Made by a program: the position numbers and the translations under genes. From assembly GCF_002532075.1 (NCBI RefSeq), contig NZ_LYXE01000110.1, forward strand, positions 124,001 through 188,000: a stretch of DNA of 64,000 nucleotides, given 5' to 3'. This document shows positions 54,164 to 62,372 of the stretch, in pieces. Origin of the DNA: Candidatus Chloroploca asiatica (GTDB lineage Bacteria > Chloroflexota > Chloroflexia > Chloroflexales > Chloroflexaceae). How positions within the stretch are numbered: position 1 is the stretch's first letter; every line of letters begins with the position of its first letter. Under the pieces are notes generated by a model. The model had not been told where the DNA came from and did not search any database. It was given only the letters and a program-made list of their open reading frames with translations.

Positions 54164-55711
54164 TTACGCTTCTTCATCGAGTGGTGGGAGCAACGCATCC
54201 CACCAGATTTTGCCCGAGCGGTGGCGTTGGAAATCAACGTGGATATGCTTTGGCTCGGTATATTCAAGCATGCCAGCGACACCCATTTCGCGGCCAATGC
54301 CACTCTCTTTATGGCCGCCAAACGGGGCATAGGGATTGAGCACGTGGTGCTCGTTGATCCCAACCGTACCAGTACGCAGCCGTTTCGCAACTTCGATCGC
54401 CTGTTGAATATCTTCCGACCAGACCGAGGCGGCGAGACCGTAGATCGAGTCATTTGCCATTTCAATGGCGTCACCGATCTCGTCATAGCGAATGATCGCA
54501 AAGACCGGGCCAAAGATCTCTTCCTGAGCCAAACGGGATCGATTTTTAACATTGGCAAAGATCGTCGGCTCAACGAATGGCCCGCGCTCGTACTCTTCAC
54601 CGATGGGGCGGCCACCGCCAATCACGACATTTGCGCCCTCTTCACGGCCAAGCGCAATATAACGCTCAACCGTATCACGCTGCTTGAAACTAATCAAGGG
54701 GCCAATATCAGTCGCGAGATCAAGTGGATCACCAACACGCAGTTGCCGCGTCCGATGCACGAGGCGCTCAATCACCTCATCATACATCGAGTTCGGCACA
54801 AAGCAGCGTGTTCCAGCTTCACAGAGCTGGCCGGCGTGATAAAACATACCAAAGAGCACGCCATCAATCGCTTTATCGAGATCGGCATCAGGCAAAATAA
54901 TGCTTGGTGACTTGCCCCCAAGTTCAAGCGTCACCTTCTTGATATGGGGTGCGGCAATGCCCATAATCTTGCGCCCGACCTCGGTCGAGCCGGTAAAGGC
55001 AACCTTATCAATCTTGGGGTGGCCGACCAGATATTCGCCAACGTCACCGCCAGGCCCGGTGATCAGGTTGACCGTACCGCGAGGCAAGAGGCCCGACTCA
55101 TCAATAATGCGCACCAGTTCAATCGCGCTCAACGGGGCCAGCGACGACGGTTTGAAGACCACCGTATTGCCGGTTGCCAGGGCCGGGAAGATCTTCCAGA
55201 CGGCCATACAAAACGCATAATTCCAGGGAATAATCTGGGCACACACCCCAAACGGATCACGCCAGACAAAGTTCCACGAGACGGTTGGAAAATCATTCCA
55301 CGGCAAGGGCTCGTAGGGCGAACGGCGCGCGAGTTCGCCAAAGACGTGGATCATATGGAGGCCAAGCGGGATGTCGTTGAAGGTCGTCTTGCGGATGGGC
55401 ACACCGCCGTCGCGGGACTCAAGCTCGGCCAGTTCTGAGCTGCGCTCTTGAACGAGTTGAGCCAACTGATGAATAATATGCGCACGCTCATAATGGGGGG
55501 TATGCGGCCATGGCCCCTTATCAAATGCGTGACGCGCAGCGGCAACCGCCCGATCAACATCAGCATGGCTCGCCTGCGCAACACGAGCCAGCGGCTCACC
55601 CGTAGCAGGCTCAGTCACTAAGAACCTGCGCTCCTCCTGGGCATCACACCATTCACCATTGATATACAACGGATGATAGGGCACATCACCCTCTGCTGGC
55701 TCAAGCGTCAT
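54164..55711 (-). CDS. NAD(P)-dependent aldehyde dehydrogenase
   Basis: 515 residues, oxidising an aldehyde to its acid. The cofactor domain has QIIPWNYAFCMAVWKIFPALATGN and FTGSTEVGRKI; the catalytic Glu is in LELGGKSP and the nucleophile Cys in GQLCEAGTR. EEIFGPVFAIIRY and NPYAPFGGHKESGIGREMG are family marks. The sequence resembles betaine-aldehyde/phenylacetaldehyde-type dehydrogenases, but substrate cannot be assigned. AAGGAG lies before the ATG on the - strand. Confidence 0.93.
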   Translation of the reverse strand: MTLEPAEGDVPYHPLYINGEWCDAQEERRFLVTEPATGEPLARVAQASHADVDRAVAAARHAFDKGPWPHTPHYERAHIIHQLAQLVQERSSELAELESRDGGVPIRKTTFNDIPLGLHMIHVFGELARRSPYEPLPWNDFPTVSWNFVWRDPFGVCAQIIPWNYAFCMAVWKIFPALATGNTVVFKPSSLAPLSAIELVRIIDESGLLPRGTVNLITGPGGDVGEYLVGHPKIDKVAFTGSTEVGRKIMGIAAPHIKKVTLELGGKSPSIILPDADLDKAIDGVLFGMFYHAGQLCEAGTRCFVPNSMYDEVIERLVHRTRQLRVGDPLDLATDIGPLISFKQRDTVERYIALGREEGANVVIGGGRPIGEEYERGPFVEPTIFANVKNRSRLAQEEIFGPVFAIIRYDEIGDAIEMANDSIYGLAASVWSEDIQQAIEVAKRLRTGTVGINEHHVLNPYAPFGGHKESGIGREMGVAGMLEYTEPKHIHVDFQRHRSGKIWWDALLPPLDEEA

Positions 55712-55746
55712 CGCTTTACTCCTTATGATTTTTCTTGTATGCCGCT

Positions 55747-55782
55747 ATGCGTCATGATAACACAATGCGTCATCAATCACAA
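55747..55782 (-). promoter_or_regulatory. Aldehyde dehydrogenase promoter with direct repeats
   Basis: On the - strand TTGTGA (55782-55777) and TATCAT (55759-55754) are 17 bases apart. ATGCGTCAT occurs twice in direct orientation on the + strand (55747-55755 and 55765-55773), once in the spacer and once over the -10 element, suggesting a repressor site. No regulator can be named. Confidence 0.6.
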
Positions 55783-55828
55783 GCCCTGGCACAGATAATT
55801 AGAAAGGCGCAAAGCTACGTAAAACTGC

Positions 55829-56896
55829 TCACATCTCCCGGGCGGTGGCAACAATATCCGCCAGGACACCGGCGGCAGTCAACGCCTGCCCGGCCCCGGG
55901 CCCACGCACCACGAGGGGGCGTTCGGCGTAGCGGGCCGTGGTGAAACTAAAGAGATTATCAGCCCCGCGCAGGCTGGCAAGCGGGTGCTCGGCGGGGACG
56001 ATGCGCAGACCAACACTTGCTCCCTGGGGGGTCACGGTTGCGACATAGCGGAGGGCCCCGCCGACGGCGCGGGCTTCGGCGACGCGGGCGGCAAAGGATG
56101 CATCGAGCTCTTCAGCACGGGCCAGGAATTCATCGCGACTGAGCCCGGCCATCGCCGGGGGGAACCACGGCTCGGCAGGGATGTCGTTGATGCTCCACGG
56201 CAGGCCACAGGTACGGGCAAGAATAAGTGCTTTGCGGGCAACGTCGGCCCCACTAAGATCATCGCGGGGATCAGGCTCGGTATAGCCGAGGGCATGGGCG
56301 GCCCGCAGCGCGGTCGAGAGCGATTCGCCCGCTTCGAGTTGGCTGCACAGGTAGCCGAGCGTGCCACTCATCGCGGCCTCGATGCGCGTCACGGTATCAC
56401 CGCTGTCAAGCAGGGCTTGCAGGGTGGCAATGATCGGCAAGCCAGCGCCAACCGTGGCCTCATAGCGCGTCGCAGCATCAAACATCAGGGCTTGAAACTG
56501 CGCAAGCCCGGCGCTGAGCGGCAATTTATTCGCCAGCACCACGCGGCTCCCTGCGGCAACGCGCTCAGCCAGCATCATCTCGTGACCAGGGGCCGCCGAG
56601 ACATCAACGAAGATCGCCGCCTCGCGCAGGGCCAACGAAGACCAGGGCATGCCCGAACTTTTGCCTGCGATGGTCGCAATCGAGCGCCCTTCAGCTTTGG
56701 CCGCCAGCGCTGCCTCGATCTCATCCCTGGTGAGCGCCGCACCGGTAGCACGCACACCGCCACTATCAGCCAGGGCAAGGTAGACCAGGCTCAACCGATA
56801 GTGTTTTGCCAGCGCCTCACGGGTGGCAAGCACCTGCCGAACAAGCTCGCGGCCAACGCCGCCGAGTCCAATCTGTACAATGGGAATGCTTCGCAT
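55829..56896 (-). CDS. hom: Homoserine dehydrogenase
   Basis: Reduces aspartate semialdehyde to homoserine for threonine and methionine synthesis. 355 residues without the C-terminal ACT domain, a known short form. The NAD(P) motif is IGLGGVGRELV near residue 9, the active-site region is SGTLGYL with YTEPDPRDDLSGADVARKALILAR, and ANKLPLS carries the catalytic Lys. It follows nadE by 17 bases and probably shares its transcript. Confidence 0.9.
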   Translation of the reverse strand: MRSIPIVQIGLGGVGRELVRQVLATREALAKHYRLSLVYLALADSGGVRATGAALTRDEIEAALAAKAEGRSIATIAGKSSGMPWSSLALREAAIFVDVSAAPGHEMMLAERVAAGSRVVLANKLPLSAGLAQFQALMFDAATRYEATVGAGLPIIATLQALLDSGDTVTRIEAAMSGTLGYLCSQLEAGESLSTALRAAHALGYTEPDPRDDLSGADVARKALILARTCGLPWSINDIPAEPWFPPAMAGLSRDEFLARAEELDASFAARVAEARAVGGALRYVATVTPQGASVGLRIVPAEHPLASLRGADNLFSFTTARYAERPLVVRGPGAGQALTAAGVLADIVATAREM

Positions 56897-56913
56897 AGGC
56901 GTATTGTTGCTCC

Positions 56914-58968
56914 TTATGGTACGTTGGCGCGTAATTCATCTAACCAGACGCGTGCCTCAGAGTCGCTTGGGGCTCGCCAGTCGCCACGCGGTGAAAGTGA
57001 GCCGCCCGAGCCGACTTTCGGGCCGTTGGGCATGGCCGAGCGTTTGAACTGGCTGATCTGGAAAAAGCGGTATAAAAAGACGTTGAGCCACTGTTTGATA
57101 CTTGGCAGATCATAGGCGATCTGCTGGGCAATAGGCAAGCCGTCGGGCCACGCACCCCGCGTGGCGTCCGACCAGGCGTGATGGCAGAGAAAGGCGACTT
57201 TGCTGGGGCGAAAGCCATAGCGCGTGATGTAGTAGAGGTTGAAATCTTGCAGCGCGTATGGCCCGATCTTCGCCTCGGTGCTCTGCGCTGGTGCATGGGT
57301 CGAGCCGTCGCTCGCCGGGACAAGCTCGGGCGAGATTTCGGTATCGAGGATCGATTGCAGGATGACGCCTGCCGCCGGGTCAAAATCACCGGACCTGATT
57401 ACCCAGCGGATCAGGTGTTGAATCAGCGTCTTGGGCACCGAGGCGTTGACGTTGTAGTGCGACATCTGATCGCCAACGCCATAGGTGGCCCAACCCAGGG
57501 CCAGTTCGCTCAGGTCGCCGGTGCCAAGCACCAGCCCGTTGTGGAAGTTGGCGAGCCGAAAGAGGTGCGAGGTGCGTTCGCCAGCCTGGACATTTTCAAA
57601 GGTAATGTCATAGACCGGCTCGCCTACTGCATAAGGGTGTCCAAGATCGTTGAGCATCTGCAAGGCCGACGGGCGAATGTCAATTTCGTTCGCCGTTACG
57701 CCCAGCGCCTCCATCAAGGCATGGGCATTGGAACGAGTATGCTCAGAGGTCGCAAAGCCCGGCATCGTATAGGCGAGGATATTGCGGCGGGGCAAGCCCA
57801 GGCGATCCATTGTCCGGGCCGCCACAATCAGCGCCTGGGTGCTGTCGAGCCCTCCCGAGACGCCGATGACCAGATGCTTGATGCCAGTGGCTTTGAGCCG
57901 CTTGATCAGACCGTGGACCTGAATATTGTACGCTTCGTAACAACGGGCGTCGCGGGTCGCCGGATCGTTGGGCACAAAGGGAAAGCGCTCGACCGTACGG
58001 ATCAGGGCGAGTCCACCTACGGGCAGATCAAGCTCGAAGGGAATCTGGCGGAACTGGCGCAAGGCTTCGCGGTGATCGTGAACCGTGTCGGTAAAACTGC
58101 CGAGACGCATGCGATCCTGGGCGAGCCGCTCGAGATCAACATCCGCCAGGATCAGTTGCTCATCATCGGCAAAGCGCTCGGACTCGGCCAGCAATTCGCC
58201 ATTTTCATAGATCAACGCGTGGCCGTCCCAGGCCAGATCGGTCGTACTCTCACCAGGGCCAGCCGCCGAGTAGAGGTACGCCGCCACACAGCGGCCCGAC
58301 TGACCGGCACAGAGCGCATGCCGATAATCGGCTTTGCCAATCGTAATATTGCTCGCCGACAGATTGCAGAGCACCGTCGCCCCCGCCAAGGCAGCATAGG
58401 TACTCGGCGGAATGGGGGTCCAAACATCCTCACAGATCTCGGAATGTACCAACAGGCCCGGCAAACCCTGCGCGACATAGATCAGGTCGGTACCAAAAGG
58501 AACCGACGCGCCACCAATTTCGATGGTCGTGCCAAGGGCATCGCGGGCGGCGGCAAACTGACGCTTCTCGTAGAACTCGCGATAATTGGGCAGAAAGCTC
58601 TTGGGGGTCACGCCAAGAATGCGCCCGGCATGGATGGCGACCGCACAATTGAAGAGGCGTCCTTCGGTACGCAGCGGCACACCAACGATGATCAGCAGCG
58701 GCAACGCCAGACTCGCCGCGACCACCTGCGCTAACGCGTCACGGGAAGCATCGAGCAGGGCATCCTGATGAAAGAGATCCTCGTTGCTATAGGCCGAGAG
58801 CCCAAGTTCGGGAAAGATGACCACCACAGCGCCAGCCGCGTGGGCGCGCTGCGCCAGCGCAAGCGTCTGCTGCGCATGGAAGAGCGGATCGGCCACGCGC
58901 ACCGCCGGCACCCCAACGGCAACTCTGGCGAACCCATGACGATAGATCGAGAAAAATGGTTTGCCCAC
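56914..58968 (-). CDS. nadE: Glutamine-dependent NAD+ synthetase
   Basis: Makes NAD from nicotinate adenine dinucleotide, ATP and glutamine-derived ammonia. 684 residues in two domains. The N-terminal nitrilase-type glutaminase has Glu in FPELGLSAY, Lys in PKSFLPNY and Cys in HSEICEDVW. The C-terminal synthetase has the PP-loop SGGLDSTQA near residue 370, [11 protein letters not shown] and [13 protein letters not shown]. The start is the GTG at 58968, seven bases after [22 protein letters not shown] follows as in relatives. The ATG-like start at 59016 is less likely. Confidence 0.92.
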   Translation of the reverse strand: MGKPFFSIYRHGFARVAVGVPAVRVADPLFHAQQTLALAQRAHAAGAVVVIFPELGLSAYSNEDLFHQDALLDASRDALAQVVAASLALPLLIIVGVPLRTEGRLFNCAVAIHAGRILGVTPKSFLPNYREFYEKRQFAAARDALGTTIEIGGASVPFGTDLIYVAQGLPGLLVHSEICEDVWTPIPPSTYAALAGATVLCNLSASNITIGKADYRHALCAGQSGRCVAAYLYSAAGPGESTTDLAWDGHALIYENGELLAESERFADDEQLILADVDLERLAQDRMRLGSFTDTVHDHREALRQFRQIPFELDLPVGGLALIRTVERFPFVPNDPATRDARCYEAYNIQVHGLIKRLKATGIKHLVIGVSGGLDSTQALIVAARTMDRLGLPRRNILAYTMPGFATSEHTRSNAHALMEALGVTANEIDIRPSALQMLNDLGHPYAVGEPVYDITFENVQAGERTSHLFRLANFHNGLVLGTGDLSELALGWATYGVGDQMSHYNVNASVPKTLIQHLIRWVIRSGDFDPAAGVILQSILDTEISPELVPASDGSTHAPAQSTEAKIGPYALQDFNLYYITRYGFRPSKVAFLCHHAWSDATRGAWPDGLPIAQQIAYDLPSIKQWLNVFLYRFFQISQFKRSAMPNGPKVGSGGSLSPRGDWRAPSDSEARVWLDELRANVP

Positions 58969-59249
58969 GCGATGATCCTTCTCCCTTTTCCCCCTCTGGT
59001 GGGTCAATTGTAGCATGGGTTTGAGTGAATGGGCGAAGGATCGATCGCTGCTGCGTCCATCAGCGGGGAGGGGCGTGATGCGGAGGGCTGGGTTTTAACC
59101 CAATAACTTCACAGATAGAATGCAATCATGCGGCGCCAGTAGGCTGGGCGATGCGCCTCGCCATCCCGATACCATTCCATAGCCTTCCCCCAACACATTG
59201 CAAACGAGCCCAAAGAAATGACGGCTTATGGTAGCATGCTTTGCCCAAA

Positions 59250-59319
59250 TTGATAAACCTGGCTTGCGCTGTCATACTTGGTAACAATTTGATCACAGGC
59301 TGGGTCTAGCTTGTGATCA
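59250..59319 (+). promoter_or_regulatory. Candidate promoter and hairpin upstream of the lipoprotein gene
   Basis: TTGATA (59250-59255) and CATACT (59273-59278) are 17 bases apart. A 12-bp stem with one G-U pair (TGATCACAGGCT, 59290-59301, with AGCTTGTGATCA, 59308-59319) lies in the leader. The rest of the 400-base gap 58969-59368 holds no gene I can support; TACAAT on the - strand about 40 bases before nadE may be its -10 element. Confidence 0.5.
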
Positions 59320-59368
59320 CGTCTGGTGGTACAACAGAAAGAGACGATATGATCATTGGAGGATACCC

Positions 59369-60505
59369 ATGCGACGGATAAGCTTGTTTCTTGTTTTGTT
59401 GATCAGTGTGCTGAGCCTTGCCGCCTGTACCGAGGCGCTGCCCACTGCTGAAGAGATTGTTGAACGGATGGAGACGGCGCGCGAGGGGATGAATGATGCC
59501 CACGCGACCGTGGCGTTTGATTTCACCTCGCCCGAGCAGTCAGGTCGGATTGTGGTGGAAGGTTGGATGCAGAAGACCGGGGAGACCGATGCCGCCGGGA
59601 AGCCGGTTGGCCGGATGCGCGTCGAGGTGCTTGAGGCAAGCGAGGCAGCCATGGTTGGCACCATCGCGGTGAGCGACGGGGCGACGTTCTGGCTCTACAA
59701 TCCCGCCGAGAATACCGCGATCACCGGTGAAGCCGGCCAGATGAAAGATGCCATGCAAGCCACCCCGGCTGGCGCGGCCACGATGTTGACGGATATCATT
59801 GCGCAGGGCCTTGATGCCGTAAACCTGGAAGTGCTTGGCACCGAACAGGTCGCTGGCAACGAGACCTGGAAAGTTTTGGTGACGCCCAAGAGCGAAACCA
59901 CCGCCCAGTTGCAACTTGATGGTATCATTGAGGGCACAATGTGGGTTGATACCGAGCTCGCCCTGCCACTCAAGCTCGCCGTGGATGCGCGTGACTTTGG
60001 GCAGGGAACGATGGAAGTGCAGAGCATTGAGACCAACAGCGGGCTGAATGCCGAGATCTTTGCCTTTACCCCGCCGGCTGGCACGACGATCATTCAGGCC
60101 GAGGAACTGATGGCGCAGATGAGCCAGCGGGCACCTACGGCAGCAACGATCGAAGAGGCACGTACGTCCGTCAGTTTTGTCCTGCGTGAGCCGACCTACA
60201 TTCCCGCCGGGATGACACTGATCGAAGTACGCGTGGTTGGCACTTCAACCGTCATTCTGAACTATAGCGGCGATACCGGCAGCATGAGCGTGGTGCAAAG
60301 CAATGAAGATGTCGGGCGTGACCGTGAACCGCCGACAGGCAGTGTGGTCGAAGAAGTCACCGTTGACGGTGTACCGGCGACCTTGATCAGTGGCAACAAC
60401 GGCCAGGGGAGCTTGTTGCGCTGGGAGGTAGACGGGATTCGTTATGTCATTGCTGGGACGCTGAGCGGAGATGAGGCTATCGCGGTAGGCGAAGGGCTAG
60501 AGTAA
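59369..60505 (+). CDS. LolA/LppX-like lipoprotein
   Basis: 378 residues. A lipoprotein signal ends LSLAAC (Cys about residue 20). Residues 25-245 have the pattern of LolA/LppX-type lipid-binding proteins (EEIVERMETAREGMNDAHA, GTIAVSDGATFWLYNP, GTMWVDTELALPLKLAV). A second domain near 265-375 resembles the DUF4367 fold (EPTYIPAGMTLIEVRV, YVIAGTLSGDEAI). GGAGGA precedes the ATG. The ABC ATPase downstream suggests a link to lipid or lipoprotein handling. Confidence 0.8.
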   Translation: MRRISLFLVLLISVLSLAACTEALPTAEEIVERMETAREGMNDAHATVAFDFTSPEQSGRIVVEGWMQKTGETDAAGKPVGRMRVEVLEASEAAMVGTIAVSDGATFWLYNPAENTAITGEAGQMKDAMQATPAGAATMLTDIIAQGLDAVNLEVLGTEQVAGNETWKVLVTPKSETTAQLQLDGIIEGTMWVDTELALPLKLAVDARDFGQGTMEVQSIETNSGLNAEIFAFTPPAGTTIIQAEELMAQMSQRAPTAATIEEARTSVSFVLREPTYIPAGMTLIEVRVVGTSTVILNYSGDTGSMSVVQSNEDVGRDREPPTGSVVEEVTVDGVPATLISGNNGQGSLLRWEVDGIRYVIAGTLSGDEAIAVGEGLE

Positions 60506-60512
60506 AAGAGTC

Positions 60513-60557
60513 TTGCTGACCCACGACGCCAACTTTGTTGGCGTCGTGGGTCAGCAA
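60513..60557. terminator. 21-bp hairpin between the lipoprotein and ABC ATPase genes
   Basis: TTGCTGACCCACGACGCCAAC-TTT-GTTGGCGTC... forms a perfect stem spanning 60513-60557, with the apex CGCCAAC-TTT-GTTGGCG, a variant of the shared CCAGC/GCTGG apex. An A run follows on the + strand. It would reduce, not necessarily stop, read-through into the ATPase gene. Confidence 0.75.
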
Positions 60558-60576
60558 AAAACCTTCGAGGATTACT

Positions 60577-61317
<741 letters not shown>

Positions 61318-61319
61318 AG

Positions 61320-62144
61320 TTAAAAATCCCAGCCCTCAGGCAACGCATATCTTTCGCGGCGCCAGCGCCAGTCCGGCTCAAAAATGAGGCCCGGTTCTTC
61401 GGCGGTATAGAGCTTTTCGAGCGCGTAGTGGATCACGTTTAACTGTTGCGCGGCATTGCCTGGTTCGCCGAGCGGATGCCCAAACGGCCACTTGAGATGC
61501 ACCGTACGCGGCGGGCGCACCCGCTCGGCGATCTCGCGCAGCCCGACAATGCTCACCGTTGCGATGCCAGCCGCCTCAGCGGCCCGTGCGATCAGTCCCA
61601 CGGACTGATTGCAGAGTCCTCAGCCAGGGGTGAGCAGCAGCGCATCGACGCCTTCCTCGCGCATCAAACGCGCCGCCTCGGGAGCCGTCTCATTGATCAA
61701 AGCCTCAAGATGGGGTGGCTCGATATGGCCCATAAAACCATAGCATGTACCCAGGCTGCCGATATGGCCGGCAGCAACAAGATCGCGTAGATGTTCCAGC
61801 GGAAAGAGAATATTGAGATCACGGACGGCATTGGTATGATCGTAATAGTCATGCGTGATCATCAGATCCTCACGCGGGGTTGCGGCGGGTAGCGGGCGAA
61901 AGGTCGCATCGCCCCGCGAATCAGCCATATCAAACGGCGTCTGATTGCGCAGATGGACACCGCCTGTCGTCGCGAGGGCGAGGCGCACCTCACGCAACGG
62001 CTTCGGCAACCGGGTAAACGGCACCTCTTCACTGATCACCGACTCAAACGTGCGGCCCCACGTCTGAGCCAGAGCGGGCACATGCGACAAAACCTGTCCA
62101 AACATTCGCGACAAATTCTGGCGCAACCCATCAAAATCTGACAT
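61320..62144 (-). CDS. GrdB/PrdB-family reductase-like protein, probable selenoprotein (in-frame TGA at codon 175)
   Basis: One gene of 275 codons on the - strand, interrupted by TGA at 61622-61620. Upstream of it is MSDFDGLRQ through LATTGGVHLRNQTPFDM, ITHDYYDH and VDALLLTPG; downstream, in the same frame, comes GLCNQSVGLIARAAEAAGI and RPPRTVHLKWPFGHPLGEPG. In glycine/sarcosine/betaine/D-proline reductase selenoprotein B-family relatives this site reads TP-C-P-x-C-NQS or has Sec. Reading TGA as Sec gives U-G-L-C, a redox UxxC motif. A SECIS-like stem follows. TGA is a normal stop for other genes here, so the code is not reassigned. AAGGGA seven bases before the ATG at 62144 supports the start. 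Substrate unknown; a nonsense mutation is the alternative. Confidence 0.82.
61587..61613 (-). promoter_or_regulatory. Candidate bacterial SECIS element
   Basis: In the mRNA, six bases after the UGA, UGC-A-AUCAGUCC pairs with GGACUGAU-C-GCA around the loop GUG: an 8-bp upper stem, one A-C mismatch and a 3-bp lower stem. The first loop base is G and lies 19 bases after the UGA. Known bacterial SECIS rules ask for a G in the first two bases of a small apical loop, 16-37 bases after UGA, on a 4-16 bp upper stem; all are met. Confidence 0.75.
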
Positions 62145-62159
62145 GTACTTTTCCCTTAT

Positions 62160-62220
62160 GGCGCAAACGTCCAGCTTTGCTGGCTGTTTGCGCCAGCATA
62201 CGCATAGGGCTATCGCCCTA
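62160..62220 (-). repeat. Two-hairpin intergenic repeat, copy 5
   Basis: A 16-base arm pair (62160-62175 with 62179-62194) with two non-Watson-Crick positions has the apex TCCAGC-TTT-GCTGGC. Then CGCCAGCATACGC (62191-62203), identical to 49180-49192, then TAGGGC-TATC-GCCCTA (62205-62220). Read on the - strand, the order short hairpin, GCGTATGCTGGCG linker, apex hairpin matches copies 1 and 2. It lies just before the ribosome site of the selenoprotein gene. Confidence 0.75.
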
Positions 62221-62303
62221 CAACCTTTTCTTATTGTAACAAAGCTTTGGCAAGGTCGCCTCCGGCGGGAGGGTGTGGCGCGGCTGCGCCGCGTCACGAG
62301 ATT

Positions 62304-62348
62304 TTTTTGGTTCGTTGTGGCGGCGAAGCCGCCACAACGAACCAAAAA
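62304..62348. terminator. 21-bp bidirectional terminator
   Basis: TTTTTGGTTCGTTGTGGCGGC-GAA-GCCGCC... is a perfect stem with T and A runs at its outer ends, so it reads as an intrinsic terminator on either strand. It lies 25 bases past the - strand stop of the secreted protein at 62373. Further GC-rich palindromes (CCTCCGGCGGGAGG, GGCGCGGCTGCGCCG) occupy 62261-62294. Confidence 0.85.
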
Positions 62349-62372
62349 CTGGGAATTGCCGGAAAAAGCACG

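Noticed and set aside
57178-58734. Long + strand frame of 518 codons opposite nadE
   Set aside because: Opposite a complete NAD synthetase with all catalytic residues; no independent evidence of coding.
58969-59368. tRNA or small RNA gene in the largest non-coding gap
   Set aside because: No cloverleaf, no conserved T-loop GTTCGANNC and no long stable fold apart from one 12-bp hairpin were seen.
61320-62345. Two separate - strand genes (93 and 241 residues)
   Set aside because: They share one frame across a single TGA, and together make a full GrdB-family protein with a SECIS-like stem, so one interrupted gene is the better reading.
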